Shown: positions 39,665-51,658 of the stretch, piece by piece
Layout of the letters: every line of letters begins with the position of its first letter
How positions within the stretch are numbered: the stretch's first letter is position 1
Source: Pseudomonas alkylphenolica
GTDB lineage: Bacteria; Pseudomonadota; Gammaproteobacteria; Pseudomonadales; Pseudomonadaceae
NCBI RefSeq assembly: GCF_004025535.1
Contig: NZ_QJRG01000038.1
Location: 1-64,000, forward strand
Length of the DNA stretch: 64,000 bases
Direction: 5' to 3'
Position numbers and translations under genes: made by a program
The notes under the pieces: generated by a model
The model's input: only the letters and a program-made list of their open reading frames with translations
Databases searched by the model: none
Told to the model about the DNA's origin: nothing

Positions 39665-39724
39665 ATTAACAGCCATCCTCTTTACCGCCAGTGCCAGGCC
39701 GTAGCCTGAAACTGAAGGTTTCGA

Positions 39725-40642
39725 TCATTCCGACCGAATCAAACGACGAGGCGCGATACGCCCGTCTTCGCTCACTTCACCGATACCGATGAAGCGACCG
39801 TTGTGATCTTGTACCCGGACCATACCGAACTTCGGCGCCTCGGGGGCTCTTACCGGTTGGCCATGCAGCCAGTAAAACGCGCTGTGCTCGGAGAACTGCA
39901 GCAGTGGCCAGTCTTGCAGACCGCTGTCAGACGGCATCAGGAAGCGATCGACTGCTTCGTTGCCACCTTCGGCGTGGACCGCTTCGAGTTCTTCGAGGGT
40001 CACGGTCTGGGCCAGTTCGAACGGCCCGGCATGCGTGCGGCGCAGTTCAGCGACATAAGCCCCGCAACCCAACACCTCGCCGATATCCTCGACCAGGGTG
40101 CGGATGTAGGTGCCTTTGCTGCAACCAACCGACAGGCGCACCCGAGTGCCTTCGCACTCAAGCAGCTCCAAGCGGTTAATAGTAACAGAACGCGCTTCAC
40201 GCTCCACTACTTCCCCTGCACGGGCAAGCTTGTACAACGGCTGGCCGTCGCGCTTGAGCGCCGAGTACATCGGAGGTATCTGACTGATTTCACCACGAAA
40301 TTGTGGCAGAACTGCTTCAACATCGGCGCGACCAACGGTCACGTCCCGAGACTTGAGCACTTCGCCTTCAGCATCGCCCGTGGTGGTGGTCTGTCCCAGT
40401 TGCATTACCGTCTCGTAACCCTTGTCGGAGTCGAGCAGATACTGGGAAAACTTGGTGGCCTCACCGAAGCACAACGGCAACACGCCACTGGCCAGCGGGT
40501 CGAGACTGCCGGTGTGACCGGCCTTCTCGGCATTGAGCAGCCAACGGACCTTCTGCAGGGCGGCGTTGGAGGTGAACCCCAACGGCTTGTCGAGCAGGAT
40601 GATACCGCTGACGTTACGGCGAATACGTTTGACCTGGGCCAC
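39725..40642 (-). CDS. truB: tRNA pseudouridine(55) synthase
   Basis: The 305-residue enzyme makes pseudouridine 55 in the T-loop of tRNAs. Catalytic Asp48 lies in [17 protein letters not shown]; the [13 protein letters not shown] motif and a C-terminal PUA-like domain follow. It starts 3 bases after rbfA and is co-translated with the translation-factor operon. Confidence 0.97.
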   Translation of the reverse strand: MAQVKRIRRNVSGIILLDKPLGFTSNAALQKVRWLLNAEKAGHTGSLDPLASGVLPLCFGEATKFSQYLLDSDKGYETVMQLGQTTTTGDAEGEVLKSRDVTVGRADVEAVLPQFRGEISQIPPMYSALKRDGQPLYKLARAGEVVEREARSVTINRLELLECEGTRVRLSVGCSKGTYIRTLVEDIGEVLGCGAYVAELRRTHAGPFELAQTVTLEELEAVHAEGGNEAVDRFLMPSDSGLQDWPLLQFSEHSAFYWLHGQPVRAPEAPKFGMVRVQDHNGRFIGIGEVSEDGRIAPRRLIRSE

Positions 40643-40645
40643 CGC

Positions 40646-41044
40646 TTACTCCTTGGTGTCCGGGGTATCGGCGGCCTGGTGCTGACTGTCTTCGGCAACA
40701 GCACGCTCGATCAGCGCCGACAGGTGGGCACCGCGCGTCACGCTTTCGTCGTAGTGGAAATGCAGTTGCGGCACGCTGCGCAGTTTCATTTCCTTGCCCA
40801 GCTGCATGCGCAGGAAGCCTGCAGCAGAGTTGAGCACTTTGAGGCTTTGCTTGATGTCTTCAGCGCTGTCCTGGCCCATCACGGTGATATACACCTTGGC
40901 GTGGCCGACATCGCGGCTGACGTCGACGGCGGTGATGGTCACAAGGCCAACACGTGGATCTTTGACTTCGCGACGAATCAGTTGAGCCAGCTCACGCTGC
41001 ATCTGATCGCCAATGCGTTGGGTACGGCTATATTCTTTTGCCAT
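40646..41044 (-). CDS. rbfA: 30S ribosome-binding factor RbfA
   Basis: The 132-residue KH-type protein binds immature 30S subunits and helps mature the 16S rRNA 5' end. The family sequence is clear ([30 protein letters not shown], then KVYITVMG and [21 protein letters not shown]). It lies between infB and truB in the conserved operon. Confidence 0.96.
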   Translation of the reverse strand: MAKEYSRTQRIGDQMQRELAQLIRREVKDPRVGLVTITAVDVSRDVGHAKVYITVMGQDSAEDIKQSLKVLNSAAGFLRMQLGKEMKLRSVPQLHFHYDESVTRGAHLSALIERAVAEDSQHQAADTPDTKE

Positions 41045-41165
41045 TTTTGCTACCTGTAACTAAAGCGGCAAACGCCCGACCAGGCTTGAGCCTGACCGGG
41101 CGTTGCGTTCAGAGTCGCTGACGACCGCCTTGCGACGGGCGTTTCGCGCCTCCCATGCTCGATAC

Positions 41166-43679
41166 TTAGAGCGTACGAGCCACTTGGACTTTCTCGAAGA
41201 CTTCGATCTTGTCGCCGACTTTGACGTCGTTGTAGCTCTTCACGCCGATACCGCATTCCATGCCGGCACGGACTTCGGAGGCATCGTCCTTGAAGCGACG
41301 CAGCGATTCCAGTTCGCCTTCGAAGATCACCACGTCCTCGCGCAGTACGCGGATCGGACGGTTGCGGTAAACCACACCCTCGGTGACCATACAGCCGGCG
41401 ATAGCGCCGAACTTCGGCGAACGGAACACGTCACGCACTTCGGCGATACCCAGGATATTCTCGCGAACATCGCTGCCGAGCATACCGGTCAGGGCTTTCT
41501 TGACGTCTTCAATGATGTCGTAGATTACGTTGTAGTAACGCATATCCAGACCTTCCTGCTCGACGATCTTGCGCGCGCCGGCATCGGCACGCACGTTGAA
41601 GCCGAACAGTACTGCATTGGAGGCCAGGGCCAGGTTGGCGTCGCTTTCGGTGATACCACCGACACCGCCACCAATCACGCGCACCTGTACTTCGTCGTTG
41701 CCCAGACCGCTCAGGGAGCCCTGCAGGGCCTCGAGAGAACCACGCACATCGGACTTGAGCACGATGTTGAGGGTCTTCTTCTCTTCCTGGCCCATGTTCT
41801 CGAAGATGTTCTCGAGCTTGCCAGCGTGGGCGCGAGCGAGTTTGACTTCGCGGAACTTGCCTTGACGGAACAGGGCAACTTCGCGGGCCTTCTTCTCGTC
41901 AGCCACTACCGACAGCTCGTCACCGGCATCCGGCGTACCGTCCAGGCCGAGGATCTCGACCGGGATCGCAGGACCCGCTTCTTTAACAGGCTTGCCGTTT
42001 TCGTCGAGCATGGCGCGTACACGGCCGTAGTTCGAACCGCACAGGACCATATCGCCCTGACGCAGGGTACCGTCCTGAACCAGCACGGTAGCCACCGGGC
42101 CACGACCCTTGTCCAGACGCGATTCAACGACAACACCACGACCCGGGGCCGATGGAGTGGCCTTGAGCTCGAGGATCTCGGCCTGCAACAGAACAGCTTC
42201 AAGCAGCTCGTCGACACCGGTACCCATCTTGGCGGAAACCTTGACGAACGGCGTGTCACCACCCCATTCCTCGGACGTTACGCCTTCGACGGCCAGTTCG
42301 TTACGGATGCGATCGAGATCAGCACCTGGCTTGTCGATTTTGTTCACGGCTACAACCAGTGGAACGCCGGCAGCCTTGGCATGCTGGACCGCTTCCTTGG
42401 TTTGCGGCATTACACCGTCGTCCGCCGCAACCACGAGGATCACGATGTCGGTAGCCTTGGCACCCCGGGCACGCATGGCGGTAAACGCGGCGTGACCCGG
42501 AGTATCGAGGAAGGTGACCATACCGCGGTCGGTTTCCACGTGGTAAGCACCGATGTGCTGGGTGATGCCACCGGCTTCGCCAGCAGCTACCTTGGCACGA
42601 CGGATGTAGTCGAGCAGCGAGGTCTTACCGTGGTCAACGTGGCCCATTACGGTCACGACCGGCGCACGGGTCTCGGTCTCGCCTTCGAACTTCAGCGATT
42701 CGGCCAGGGAATCTTCCAGGGCGGTGTCACTGATCAGCGTGACCTTGTGGCCCAGCTCTTCGGCGACCAGTTGAGCGGTCTCCTGATCGAGCACCTGGTT
42801 GATGGTCACCGGAGTGCCCAGCTTGAACATGAACTTGACGACTTCAGCGCCCTTCACCGACATCTGGTTGGCCAGATCGGAAACGGTGATGGTCTCGCCG
42901 ATTTGCACGTCACGGATAACCGGGCCGGTCGGGCTCTGGAAACCGTGGGCATTGCGCTTCTTCGGCTTGCCCTTGCCACGGCCACCACGACGGAAGCCAT
43001 CGCTTTCTTCGTCGGTGGTACGCGGAGCGGCACGCGGAGTTGGCGCCTTTTCCTTTTCCTTGACCTTGACCGACACGCGCGGCGCTTCGTTGCGGCGCTC
43101 GCCGCCACGACGATCGTCGTCACGCGACTTGTCGTTGCGACGCACGTCGTCTTTCTTGCGCTCGGCAACCGGTGCCGGCGCTGCATCAGCAGCCTCGATT
43201 ACCGGAGCTGGCGCTGGAGCAGCCGGGGCTGCGGCGGCAGGCGCAGCAGCCGGGGCTGCACCTGCTGGCTGGCGACGCGCTTCTTCTTCGGCACGCTGAC
43301 GCGCTTCAGCTTCGGCTTTCTCGCGGGCAGCGTTCTCGACGGCCCGGCGCTCTTCCAGCTCGCGCTTCTGCTCGGCCTGGATTTCTTCCGGGCTGCGCTG
43401 AACGAATACTTTCTTCTTGCGTACTTCTACGCTGATGCTCTTGCTACCGGCAACACGCAGGGTGCTGGTGGTCTTGCGCTGCAAGGTAATCTTGCGCGGC
43501 TCTTCCACCTTCGCCTTGTGGCTGCTTTTCAGATGAGTCAGCAGAGCCTGCTTCTCACTGTCGGTCACTACCTGACCGGCGTCGGTGTGCGGCAGACCTG
43601 CCTCACGCATCTGCTGCAGCAGGCGCTCTACCGGTGCAGCGACCTCTTGGGCCAATTCTTTCACCGTGACTTGCGTCAT
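41166..43679 (-). CDS. infB: Translation initiation factor IF-2
   Basis: The 837-residue GTPase brings initiator tRNA to the 30S subunit. An N-terminal IF2-N domain ([18 protein letters not shown]) is followed by a charged Ala/Arg/Pro-rich linker (about 90-260). The G domain has [16 protein letters not shown] and NKIDKP, and then come domains II-IV. The tRNA-fMet gene that supplies its ligand lies about 2.2 kb upstream in the same block. Confidence 0.97.
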   Translation of the reverse strand: MTQVTVKELAQEVAAPVERLLQQMREAGLPHTDAGQVVTDSEKQALLTHLKSSHKAKVEEPRKITLQRKTTSTLRVAGSKSISVEVRKKKVFVQRSPEEIQAEQKRELEERRAVENAAREKAEAEARQRAEEEARRQPAGAAPAAAPAAAAPAAPAPAPVIEAADAAPAPVAERKKDDVRRNDKSRDDDRRGGERRNEAPRVSVKVKEKEKAPTPRAAPRTTDEESDGFRRGGRGKGKPKKRNAHGFQSPTGPVIRDVQIGETITVSDLANQMSVKGAEVVKFMFKLGTPVTINQVLDQETAQLVAEELGHKVTLISDTALEDSLAESLKFEGETETRAPVVTVMGHVDHGKTSLLDYIRRAKVAAGEAGGITQHIGAYHVETDRGMVTFLDTPGHAAFTAMRARGAKATDIVILVVAADDGVMPQTKEAVQHAKAAGVPLVVAVNKIDKPGADLDRIRNELAVEGVTSEEWGGDTPFVKVSAKMGTGVDELLEAVLLQAEILELKATPSAPGRGVVVESRLDKGRGPVATVLVQDGTLRQGDMVLCGSNYGRVRAMLDENGKPVKEAGPAIPVEILGLDGTPDAGDELSVVADEKKAREVALFRQGKFREVKLARAHAGKLENIFENMGQEEKKTLNIVLKSDVRGSLEALQGSLSGLGNDEVQVRVIGGGVGGITESDANLALASNAVLFGFNVRADAGARKIVEQEGLDMRYYNVIYDIIEDVKKALTGMLGSDVRENILGIAEVRDVFRSPKFGAIAGCMVTEGVVYRNRPIRVLREDVVIFEGELESLRRFKDDASEVRAGMECGIGVKSYNDVKVGDKIEVFEKVQVARTL

Positions 43680-43706
43680 GCACTTCTCTCCTCAGGCCGC
43701 GCCTAA

Positions 43707-45188
43707 TTACTCGAACCAGTGGGCTCGGGCGGCCATGATCAACTTGCCGGCACGCTCTTCGTCGATGCCGTCGATGTCGAGCAGGTCGTCAATCGACTGC
43801 TCGGCCAGGTCTTCGCGGGTAACTACGCCGCGCACCGCCAGTTCCATCGCCAAATCCTTGTCCATACCCTCAAGCGAGAGCAGGTCTTCGGCCGGATGGG
43901 CGTCTGCCAGCTTTTCCTCAGTAGCGATGGCCTTGGTCAACAAACGATCCTTGGCGCGAGCACGAAGCTCATTGACGATGTCTTCGTCAAAGCCGTCGAT
44001 GTTGAGCATTTCTTCCAACGGTACGTAGGCAATCTCTTCCAGGCTGGTGAAGCCTTCATCGACCAGCACCTGTGCCAGCTCTTCGTCGACTTCCAGCTCG
44101 TCGATGAAGTTGCGCAGGATGTCACCGGTTTCAGCTTGCTGCTTGGCCTGGATGTCCGATTCGGTCATCACGTTCAGGGTCCAGCCGGTCAACTGGCTGG
44201 CAAGACGCACGTTCTGGCCACCACGGCCGATCGCCTGGGCCAGGTTGTCTGCACCCACTGCGATGTCCATGGCATGGGCATCTTCATCGACGATGATCGC
44301 CGCGACTTCAGCCGGCGACATTGCGTTGATGACGAACTGTGCCGGGTTGTCGTCCCACAGGACGATATCCACACGTTCGCCGCCCAATTCACCGGACACT
44401 GCCTGAACACGCGAGCCGCGCATGCCGATACAGGCACCTTGCGGGTCAATGCGCTTGTCCTTGGAGCGTACGGCGATTTTGGCACGCGAGCCCGGATCAC
44501 GGGACGCGGCCATAACTTCGATCAGGCCCTCGGCGATTTCCGGCACTTCAATGCGGAACAACTCGATCAGCATCTGTGGCGCGGTACGCGACAGAATCAG
44601 CTGAGGACCACGGTTCTCAGTGCGAATTTCCTTGAGCAGGGCGCGCAAGCGCACACCAACACGGAAAGTTTCGCGCGAGATAATGTCTTCACGGGCCAGC
44701 AGCGCCTCGGCGTTGTTGCCCAGGTCAACGATGACGTTGTCACGGGTGACCTTCTTGACGGTGCCGGAGATGATTTCACCCAGACGCTCGCGGTAGGCAT
44801 CTACCACTTGAGCGCGCTCGGCTTCACGAACCTTCTGCACGATGACTTGCTTGGCGGTCTGGGCAGCAATGCGGCCGAACTCGATCGATTCGATTTTCTC
44901 TTCGATCACGTCGCCGACTTTGGCTTCAGGATGGGAGTCCTGGATTTTGGCCGGCCATACTTCGATCGCCGGATCGTCCAGATCCTTTTCCTCGACGACT
45001 GTCCAGCGACGGAAAGTCTCGTAGCTACCGGTGTGGCGATTGATTTCCACACGCAGGTCGACTTCGTCGTCAAAACGTTTTTTGGTTGCAGTGGCCAGAG
45101 CCACTTCCAGCGCTTCAAAAATTACGCCGGCCGGTACGCCCTTTTCGTTGGATACCGACTCAACAACCAGCAGTACTTCTTTGCTCAT
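43707..45188 (-). CDS. nusA: Transcription termination/antitermination factor NusA
   Basis: The 493-residue protein binds RNA polymerase and modulates pausing, termination and rRNA antitermination (compare the boxA at 62-72). It has the N-terminal polymerase-binding domain, an S1 domain ([24 protein letters not shown]), two KH domains ([39 protein letters not shown]) and two acidic repeats at the C-terminus. I chose the ATG at 45188 ([12 protein letters not shown]), which matches known N-termini. infB follows after 27 bases. Confidence 0.97.
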   Translation of the reverse strand: MSKEVLLVVESVSNEKGVPAGVIFEALEVALATATKKRFDDEVDLRVEINRHTGSYETFRRWTVVEEKDLDDPAIEVWPAKIQDSHPEAKVGDVIEEKIESIEFGRIAAQTAKQVIVQKVREAERAQVVDAYRERLGEIISGTVKKVTRDNVIVDLGNNAEALLAREDIISRETFRVGVRLRALLKEIRTENRGPQLILSRTAPQMLIELFRIEVPEIAEGLIEVMAASRDPGSRAKIAVRSKDKRIDPQGACIGMRGSRVQAVSGELGGERVDIVLWDDNPAQFVINAMSPAEVAAIIVDEDAHAMDIAVGADNLAQAIGRGGQNVRLASQLTGWTLNVMTESDIQAKQQAETGDILRNFIDELEVDEELAQVLVDEGFTSLEEIAYVPLEEMLNIDGFDEDIVNELRARAKDRLLTKAIATEEKLADAHPAEDLLSLEGMDKDLAMELAVRGVVTREDLAEQSIDDLLDIDGIDEERAGKLIMAARAHWFE

Positions 45189-45215
45189 CGTACGCCTCGC
45201 CTTTCGCAAGCCATT

Positions 45216-45239
45216 GGATCCGCGCGGTCCGCGGGATCC
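45216..45239 (-). repeat. Imperfect inverted repeat between rimP and nusA
   Basis: GGATCCGCG and CGCGGGATCC face each other with one bulged base around a short loop, 28 bases upstream of the nusA start. It could be an RNA hairpin in the rimP-nusA message. Confidence 0.45.
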
Positions 45240-45247
45240 GGCACGCC

Positions 45248-45706
45248 TCAGTCAAAACTGGGAATAATGTTGGCCTTGTCGATCGAATCGATCGGCAACA
45301 GGAACTCTTGGTTATCCACCTGAACAACCACATCCTGCTCCTCCACGCCACGGAGGAGGCCCTGAAAGTTACGACGACCTTCAAAGGGCGTGCGCAGCTT
45401 GATCTTCACTTGTTCGCCGGCATGCGAAGCGTACTGTTCCAAAGTGAACAGCGGGCGATCCATGCCAGGAGAGGACACTTCAAGGGTATATTCGGAACTG
45501 ATTGGATCTTCGACATCCAGAATGGCGCTGGCCTGGTGACTGACGATTGCGCAGTCATCAACCAGAATGCCTTCCTCTTTATCGATATAGATTCGCAGGA
45601 CCGAATGTTTGCCTTGAGAGATGAATTCGATCCCCCAGCATTGATAGCCAAGAGCCTCGACCACCGGGGCCAACAAGGCCTGCAACTGTTCTAGCTTGCT
45701 CGACAC
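45248..45706 (-). CDS. rimP: Ribosome maturation factor RimP
   Basis: The 152-residue protein is needed for 30S maturation. The family pattern is present: [46 protein letters not shown] and [13 protein letters not shown] chose the GTG at 45706, because GAGGGGG lies five bases upstream and the length fits. An upstream ATG at 45724 would put the ribosome site inside the gene. It heads the rimP-nusA-infB-rbfA-truB-rpsO-pnp block. Confidence 0.95.
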   Translation of the reverse strand: MSSKLEQLQALLAPVVEALGYQCWGIEFISQGKHSVLRIYIDKEEGILVDDCAIVSHQASAILDVEDPISSEYTLEVSSPGMDRPLFTLEQYASHAGEQVKIKLRTPFEGRRNFQGLLRGVEEQDVVVQVDNQEFLLPIDSIDKANIIPSFD

Positions 45707-45801
45707 CTGAACCCCCTCGTGCATGCTATGCAAATAAAAAATGGGCAAAGCGCCCATCCCTGATACGCCGTTGAATACCGGCGCTATGACTGTTCAGCCA
45801 A

Positions 45802-45826
45802 GAAAAAGCCCCTGCAAAAGGGGCTC
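45802..45826 (-). terminator. Terminator after tRNA-fMet
   Basis: On the minus strand AGCCCCT/AGGGGCT forms a 7-bp stem followed by TTTTTC, 10 bases beyond the tRNA 3' end. Confidence 0.88.
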
Positions 45827-45835
45827 CGCTGATAC

Positions 45836-45912
<77 letters not shown>

Positions 45913-45974
45913 ACAAAGCTGGGGCGAAAGTATACGACCGAACCCTGACAGGGTCAATCTAACCTCCACCTACA

Positions 45975-45996
45975 AGAAAGCCCGCTGTAGCGGGCT
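45975..45996 (-). terminator. Terminator between the two tRNA genes
   Basis: On the minus strand AGCCCGC/GCGGGCT forms a perfect 7-bp stem followed by TTCTTG, 14 bases past the tRNA-Leu 3' end. Confidence 0.8.
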
Positions 45997-46009
45997 ATCT
46001 TGTTTCAAT

Positions 46010-46095
46010 TGGTACCGAGAAGGGGACTCGAACCCCTACACCCTATGGGCACAACCACCTCAAGGTTGCGTGTCTACCAATTCCACCACCTCGGC
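46010..46095 (-). tRNA. tRNA-Leu (anticodon GAG)
   Basis: The 86-nt class II tRNA has a long variable arm (TGCCCATAGGGTG region), an encoded CCA (46012-46010) and anticodon GAG in the loop TTGAGGT. The T-arm reads GGGGTTCGAGTCCCC. It lies 19 bases after the secG stop, so it may share the secG transcript; this secG-tRNA-Leu order is conserved in gammaproteobacteria. Confidence 0.97.
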
Positions 46096-46114
46096 AATAC
46101 TACTTTGAAACCCG

Positions 46115-46501
46115 TTACTTCTGCTCTTGAGCGGGAGGAACATCGCCAGTGTTAGTGGCTTCGCTCTTCTGCTCCTGGAGCACCGGTACATCATCTGTTG
46201 CCGGTTTTTGCTGCTTCACTTCAAGTACCGCTGGATCTGGCAAACCTGCTTGAGTCAGCTCATGAGCTTTCTCTTTAGCAAAGTATCCTAACCCAAGAGC
46301 AGTTAAGAAGAAAGAGGCAGCTAGTATAGCAGTAAACTTACTCAGAAAGGTAGCAGAACCTTGGCTTCCGAACACAGTATTTGAAGCACCTGCGCCGAAA
46401 GATGCACCCGCTTCCGCACCTTTACCCTGTTGCAGCAACACCAGCACTACCAAACCCAGTGCGCCCAACAGATGAAACACAACGATCACTGTTTCCAGCA
46501 T
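46115..46501 (-). CDS. secG: Protein translocase subunit SecG
   Basis: The 128-residue protein is the small SecYEG subunit. It has two membrane helices (about 2-20 and 52-72) joined by the conserved loop [30 protein letters not shown]. The C-terminal 45 residues are hydrophilic and rich in Gln, Glu and Lys ([19 protein letters not shown]), a cytoplasmic tail that varies among pseudomonads. It lies 3 bases after tpiA. Confidence 0.95.
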   Translation of the reverse strand: MLETVIVVFHLLGALGLVVLVLLQQGKGAEAGASFGAGASNTVFGSQGSATFLSKFTAILAASFFLTALGLGYFAKEKAHELTQAGLPDPAVLEVKQQKPATDDVPVLQEQKSEATNTGDVPPAQEQK

Positions 46502-46504
46502 TTT

Positions 46505-47260
46505 TCAGTTTCCTGCGGCGCGACAAATTGCACCGAATTCGTCTGCGTTCAGGGAAGCCCCACCAATCAGGCCCCCATCGATATCCGGCATGCCGAACAG
46601 TTCAGCCGCATTGGCCGCCTTCACGCTGCCGCCGTATAGAAGCCGCACATTCTTCGCGACTTCGGCATTCTCTGCCGCCAGCTGTGCGCGGATGGCTGCA
46701 TGCACATCCTGCGCTTGCTGTGGCGTGGCCGTCAGACCGGTGCCGATGGCCCAAACAGGCTCATAGGCAATCACCGCATTGGCGAAAGCTTCAACACCGA
46801 ATGCTTCGATGATGCTGCCCAGCTGACGCCCGACAATCTCAAGCGTTTTCCCCGCTTCGCGCTCTTCGAGGGTTTCCCCTACGCAGAGCACCGGCTTCAA
46901 ACCGCAAGCCTGTGCCGCAGCGAACTTGCGATTCAGAACTTCGTCGCTCTCGCCAATGATCTGGCGGCGCTCCGAGTGCCCAATCAATACCAGCCCGCAA
47001 CCTGCCTCGACCAGCTGACTCGGTGCAATTTCACCGGTCAGTGCGCCTTGCTCAGGCTCTACCGCAGAATTCTGAGCGCCGACGGTAATCGACTTCCCGT
47101 GCAGCCCATCAATCACCTGATTGATGTACAGCGCGGGTGGAAACACCGCGACCTCAACACCGCTCGGAAGGTCTTGAATACTCAAGCCCTTGATCAGCTC
47201 AGCGACGCTGGCGCGGGTACCGTGCATCTTCCAGTTACCAGCTACCATAGGGCGACGCAT
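46505..47260 (-). CDS. tpiA: Triosephosphate isomerase
   Basis: The 251-residue TIM-barrel enzyme interconverts dihydroxyacetone phosphate and glyceraldehyde-3-phosphate. Catalytic residues are seen: Lys11 in GNWKMHG, His in LIGHSERR (about 95) and Glu in [12 protein letters not shown] (about 167). Length is normal. It lies between glmM and secG. Confidence 0.97.
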   Translation of the reverse strand: MRRPMVAGNWKMHGTRASVAELIKGLSIQDLPSGVEVAVFPPALYINQVIDGLHGKSITVGAQNSAVEPEQGALTGEIAPSQLVEAGCGLVLIGHSERRQIIGESDEVLNRKFAAAQACGLKPVLCVGETLEEREAGKTLEIVGRQLGSIIEAFGVEAFANAVIAYEPVWAIGTGLTATPQQAQDVHAAIRAQLAAENAEVAKNVRLLYGGSVKAANAAELFGMPDIDGGLIGGASLNADEFGAICRAAGN

Positions 47261-47326
47261 GCTGTACCTCGTCGGTCAAAGTGGGCGCAGATGTTACCCA
47301 ACCCGATCACTGCTGGCAAGCGTATT

Positions 47327-48667
47327 TCAAACGCAAACTTCACTTACCAGTTTTGCCAGCGTTTCAGCGTGTGCACGAACCTGGCTTTCGTCGTCGCCTT
47401 CGACCATGACGCGGACCAAAGGCTCTGTTCCGGACTTGCGCAACAACACACGGCCACGCCCGGCCATTTCCTCGGTCACACGCGCACTGGCCTCTTTCAC
47501 TGCAGGGTGCTCCAGCGGGTCAACCTTGCTTGCGCCGAAGCGTACATTGATCAGCACCTGCGGGCACTTGCGCAGCGCCTGACGGGCGTGAGCCAGGGTT
47601 TCTCCGCGACGCTTGAGAGACAGCAGCACCTGCAAAGCGGCAATGATCGCATCGCCGGTCGTGGTGTGGTTACAGCACACGACATGCCCGGAGTTCTCGC
47701 CACCGATCACCCAGTCGCGCTCCAGCAACTCGGCCATCACATAGCGGTCACCCACCTTGGCACGCACAAACGGGATATCCAGGTCCTTCAGGGCCAGCTC
47801 CAGGCCCAGGTTACTCATCAGCGTACCGACTACGCCGCCCTGCAGCTTGCCACGCTCCTTGAGGTCGCGGGCGATGATGAACAGCAACTCGTCGCCATCG
47901 ACAATGGCCCCGGTGTGATCGACCATCAGCACCCGGTCACCGTCACCATCAAAAGCGATACCCAGATCAGCATGCCCCACCAGAACCGCTGCCTGCAGCG
48001 ATTCGATGTGGGTTGACCCGCAGTTCTCGTTGATGTTCAGGCCGTCTGGCTGGGCCGACAGCACCGTCACCTCTGCACCCAGCTCACGAAACACGCTAGG
48101 GGCCACTTTGTACGTTGCGCCATGCGCACAATCGATCACAAGCTTCAGGCCAGCAAAATCGGTGCTGGTCGGCACGCTGCTTTTGCAAAACTCGATGTAA
48201 CGCCCGGCCGCGTCATTGATTCGCGACACTTTGCCCAACTTGCTCGACTCGACCACTGTCATGGGCTGATCGAGCAACTCTTCGATCATCAGCTCCACCG
48301 CATCAGGCAACTTGGTGCCCTGGCCGGAGAAGAACTTGATGCCATTGTCGTCATGCGGGTTGTGCGAAGCGCTGATGACAATGCCCGCTTCGGCATGGAA
48401 AGTACGGGTCAGGTAAGCGATGGCAGGGGTCGGCATCGGCCCGAGCAGCATTACATCGGCACCTGCGGCGGACAAACCGGCCTCCAGGGCAGACTCGAAC
48501 ATGTAGCCAGAGATACGGGTATCTTTACCCACCAGCACCCGGCATGCACCCATTTTGCGGAACGCCATGCCCGCAGCCCAACCGAGCTTGAGCATGAAAT
48601 CCGGTGTGATTGGATATTCGCCGACACGGCCACGAATGCCGTCGGTACCAAAATATTTTCTGCTCAT
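47327..48667 (-). CDS. glmM: Phosphoglucosamine mutase
   Basis: The 446-residue enzyme converts glucosamine-6-phosphate to glucosamine-1-phosphate for UDP-GlcNAc and peptidoglycan synthesis. The phosphoserine is Ser101 in [13 protein letters not shown]; the metal loop is DGDGDR ([12 protein letters not shown]) and the sugar motif is GGENSGH. It follows folP by 11 bases in the usual ftsH-folP-glmM order. Confidence 0.97.
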   Translation of the reverse strand: MSRKYFGTDGIRGRVGEYPITPDFMLKLGWAAGMAFRKMGACRVLVGKDTRISGYMFESALEAGLSAAGADVMLLGPMPTPAIAYLTRTFHAEAGIVISASHNPHDDNGIKFFSGQGTKLPDAVELMIEELLDQPMTVVESSKLGKVSRINDAAGRYIEFCKSSVPTSTDFAGLKLVIDCAHGATYKVAPSVFRELGAEVTVLSAQPDGLNINENCGSTHIESLQAAVLVGHADLGIAFDGDGDRVLMVDHTGAIVDGDELLFIIARDLKERGKLQGGVVGTLMSNLGLELALKDLDIPFVRAKVGDRYVMAELLERDWVIGGENSGHVVCCNHTTTGDAIIAALQVLLSLKRRGETLAHARQALRKCPQVLINVRFGASKVDPLEHPAVKEASARVTEEMAGRGRVLLRKSGTEPLVRVMVEGDDESQVRAHAETLAKLVSEVCV

Positions 48668-48678
48668 AGACGCTCCAC

Positions 48679-49530
48679 TTACTCGGCGGTTTGAACCGCC
48701 TCAATCATTCGCACGATATCGGCCGTTTCGGCGACATCGTGAACGCGCAGGATACTTGCGCCCTTGGTCATCGCCAACGCGGCCAGAGCCAGGCTGCCAT
48801 AGAGCCGTTGCTCGACTGGACGATCCAGGGTTTGCCCGATCATGCTTTTGCGCGAAACACCCACCAGCAATGGTCGCCCCAGGCGGTAGAGGGACTCCAT
48901 GTGCTTGAACAGGCTGAGATTGTGCGCAAGCGTCTTGGCAAAGCCGAAACCCGGATCAAGGATGATCCGCCCGGCATCAATGCCCACTGCTGCACAGGCA
49001 GCCATTCGTTGTTCAAGATAGCTCGCCACTTCGGCGGTGACATCGTCGTAATGCGGATTATTCTGCATGTCGCCCGGCTCACCGCGCATATGCATCAGGC
49101 ACACCGGCAAACCGGTGGCCGCCGCCGCATCCAGGGCGCCATCACGAGTGAGCGAGCGCACATCGTTGATCAACCCGGCACCCAGCCGTGCGGACTCGCG
49201 GATAACTGCAGGTGTCGAGGTATCGACCGAGATCACTACATCCAGCTCGCGATTGATCGCTTCAACCATGGGCGCAACGCGCTCAAGCTCTTCAAGCGCG
49301 GAAACCGCCCTGGCACCGGGCCGAGTAGATTCGCCACCGATATCGATCAGCGTAGCGCCTGCCGCGACCATCGCCTCGGCATGACGCAACGCTGCATCTT
49401 GCTGATTGAAGCGACCGCCGTCGGAGAAGGAATCAGGGGTGACATTGAGGATACCCATGACATGGGTACGGGACAAATCAAGAACCCGGTTGCCGCAAGG
49501 CAACCGGGCTGGGTACTGCTGTGAGGTCAT
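48679..49530 (-). CDS. folP: Dihydropteroate synthase
   Basis: The 283-residue TIM-barrel enzyme joins the FolK product with p-aminobenzoate and is the sulfonamide target. Both signatures are present: [15 protein letters not shown] at the N-terminus and [13 protein letters not shown]; the phosphate site GVSRKSMIG lies near the C-terminus. The start lies 8 bases after the ftsH stop. Confidence 0.97.
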   Translation of the reverse strand: MTSQQYPARLPCGNRVLDLSRTHVMGILNVTPDSFSDGGRFNQQDAALRHAEAMVAAGATLIDIGGESTRPGARAVSALEELERVAPMVEAINRELDVVISVDTSTPAVIRESARLGAGLINDVRSLTRDGALDAAAATGLPVCLMHMRGEPGDMQNNPHYDDVTAEVASYLEQRMAACAAVGIDAGRIILDPGFGFAKTLAHNLSLFKHMESLYRLGRPLLVGVSRKSMIGQTLDRPVEQRLYGSLALAALAMTKGASILRVHDVAETADIVRMIEAVQTAE

Positions 49531-49538
49531 AAGAACCC

Positions 49539-51455
49539 TTAGAGTTGCGCTGCAGGGCCGCCAATCGGCGATTCCGGACGATCACCCTGCTGCGCAGGAG
49601 TGCCCGAAGTGCCCGACCCACCTTCCCAGTCACGCGGCTCTCGCGGCGTGCGACCGGCCATGATGTCGTCGATTTGCTCGGCATCAATGGTTTCGTACTT
49701 CATCAGCGCATCAGCCATTGCATCAAGCTTGTCGCGATTGTCGGTAAGGATCTGCTTGGCGGTCGCATAGCACTGGTCGATGATGCTGCGCACCTCGGAG
49801 TCGATCAGCTTGGCCGTCTCGCCAGAGACACTGGCGTGCTGCGAGCCGGCACTGCGCCCCAGGAACACCTCGCCTTCTTCCTCGGCATACATCAACGGCC
49901 CCAGCTTCTCGGACAGGCCCCATTTGGTGACCATGTTCCGGGCAATCTGGCTGGCGCGCATGATGTCGTTCGACGCACCTGTCGTTACACCGTCAAAACC
50001 CAGCGTCATCTCTTCGGCAATACGACCACCGTAGAGCGAGCAGATCTGGCTGATCAGTGCGCGCTTGGAGAGGCTGTAACGGTCCTCTTCAGGCAGGAAC
50101 ATGGTCACACCCAAAGCGCGGCCACGCGGGATGATCGACACCTTGTAGACCGGATCGTGCTCAGGCACGACGCGCCCGACAATAGCGTGACCAGCCTCGT
50201 GATAAGCGGTGTTCTGCTTCTCTTTTTCCGACATGACCATGGTCTTGCGCTCAGCGCCCATCATGATCTTGTCTTTGGCCAGCTCGAACTCTTTCATTTC
50301 AACAACGCGCTTGCCGCCACGCGCGGCAAACAACGAGGCTTCGTTGACCAGGTTGGCAAGGTCGGCACCGGAGAACCCTGGGGTACCACGGGCAATCACA
50401 GCGGGATTGACGTTTTCGCCAATCGGCACTTTGCGCATGTGCACCTTGAGGATCTGCTCACGGCCACGGATATCCGGCAAGCCAACGACAACCTGACGGT
50501 CGAAACGACCGGGACGCAGCAGCGCCGGGTCGAGTACGTCCGGACGGTTGGTCGCAGCGATGACGATGATGCCGTCATTCATTTCGAAGCCGTCCATCTC
50601 TACCAGCAACTGGTTGAGGGTTTGCTCACGTTCATCGTGACCGCCACCCATGCCGGCGCCACGATGGCGACCAACGGCATCGATTTCGTCGATGAAGATG
50701 ATGCACGGCGCGTGCTTCTTGGCCTGTTCGAACATGTCGCGAACACGGCTGGCACCCACACCGACGAACATTTCGACGAAGTCGGAACCGGAGATGGTGA
50801 AGAACGGTACTTTTGCTTCGCCGGCAATCGCCTTGGCCAGCAGGGTCTTACCGGTACCCGGTGGGCCAACCATCAGCACACCACGCGGAATGCGGCCACC
50901 CAGGCGTTGGAACTTGCCCGGATCACGCAGGAATTCGACCAGCTCGCCCACTTCTTCCTTGGCTTCGTCGCAACCGGCGACATCGGCCAGGGTGGTCTTG
51001 ACCTGGTCTTCGGAGAGCAGGCGCGCCTTGCTCTTGCCGAAGCTCATCGGCCCGCCCTTGCCCCCGGCACCGCCTTGCATCTGGCGCATGAAGAACATGA
51101 ACACGGCAATGATGACAAGGATCGGGAAGCTGGCTACGAGCAACTGGGTCCAGATGGACTGCTGTTCAGGCTGCTTGCCTTCGACCACAACGTGGTTGTC
51201 GACCAGATCGCCGATCAGGCCGTTGTCCTGGATGGCCGGACGGATGGTCTTGAAGCTGTCGCCATCAGTACGTTTACCGGTGATGACATAGCCATCGACC
51301 GCTACGCGCTCGACCTTGCCATCCTTGACCTGCTGAATGAAGTCGGAATAGTTGAGGGTCTGCGGCTCATTCGGGCTGGAGAAGTTGTTCATCACCGTCA
51401 CCAGGACAGCGGCGATGATCAACCACAGGATCAAGTTCTTTGCCATATCGTTCAA
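49539..51455 (-). CDS. ftsH: ATP-dependent zinc metalloprotease FtsH
   Basis: The 638-residue inner-membrane protease removes misfolded membrane proteins and regulators such as sigma-32 in other bacteria. Two membrane helices (about 7-23 and 105-123) flank a periplasmic domain. The AAA+ domain has Walker A GPPGTGKT, Walker B IIFIDEID and the second region of homology; the zinc motif is HEAGH near residue 420. I chose the TTG at 51455, because AGAGGG lies seven bases upstream. The ATG at 51446 would be 16 bases away and three residues shorter. Confidence 0.96.
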   Translation of the reverse strand: MNDMAKNLILWLIIAAVLVTVMNNFSSPNEPQTLNYSDFIQQVKDGKVERVAVDGYVITGKRTDGDSFKTIRPAIQDNGLIGDLVDNHVVVEGKQPEQQSIWTQLLVASFPILVIIAVFMFFMRQMQGGAGGKGGPMSFGKSKARLLSEDQVKTTLADVAGCDEAKEEVGELVEFLRDPGKFQRLGGRIPRGVLMVGPPGTGKTLLAKAIAGEAKVPFFTISGSDFVEMFVGVGASRVRDMFEQAKKHAPCIIFIDEIDAVGRHRGAGMGGGHDEREQTLNQLLVEMDGFEMNDGIIVIAATNRPDVLDPALLRPGRFDRQVVVGLPDIRGREQILKVHMRKVPIGENVNPAVIARGTPGFSGADLANLVNEASLFAARGGKRVVEMKEFELAKDKIMMGAERKTMVMSEKEKQNTAYHEAGHAIVGRVVPEHDPVYKVSIIPRGRALGVTMFLPEEDRYSLSKRALISQICSLYGGRIAEEMTLGFDGVTTGASNDIMRASQIARNMVTKWGLSEKLGPLMYAEEEGEVFLGRSAGSQHASVSGETAKLIDSEVRSIIDQCYATAKQILTDNRDKLDAMADALMKYETIDAEQIDDIMAGRTPREPRDWEGGSGTSGTPAQQGDRPESPIGGPAAQL

Positions 51456-51606
51456 TTAGCTACCCTCTGAAGCCGGCTGACGGCGCAGCCGTGCCTCGCA
51501 TGATATTCACCGGCCTAACTTACTACATAACCCACACATCTGCAGGCGCCGTCTGTAACCCTTTGTGAAACCTAGACTACACGATGTTCATCCAAGTCAG
51601 GCAGGA

Positions 51607-51633
51607 CATCCGATTGGAAAAAACTATCGGATG
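51607..51633. repeat. Inverted repeat between rlmE and ftsH
   Basis: CATCCGAT and ATCGGATG form a perfect 8-bp stem around an 11-base loop, about 26 bases after rlmE. There is no trailing T-run, but the loop is T-rich on the minus strand. The rest of this 203-base gap holds no gene; ftsH promoter elements are not clear. Confidence 0.4.
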
Positions 51634-51658
51634 CCCCGGAAGCCACCGGCTTGAAGCC

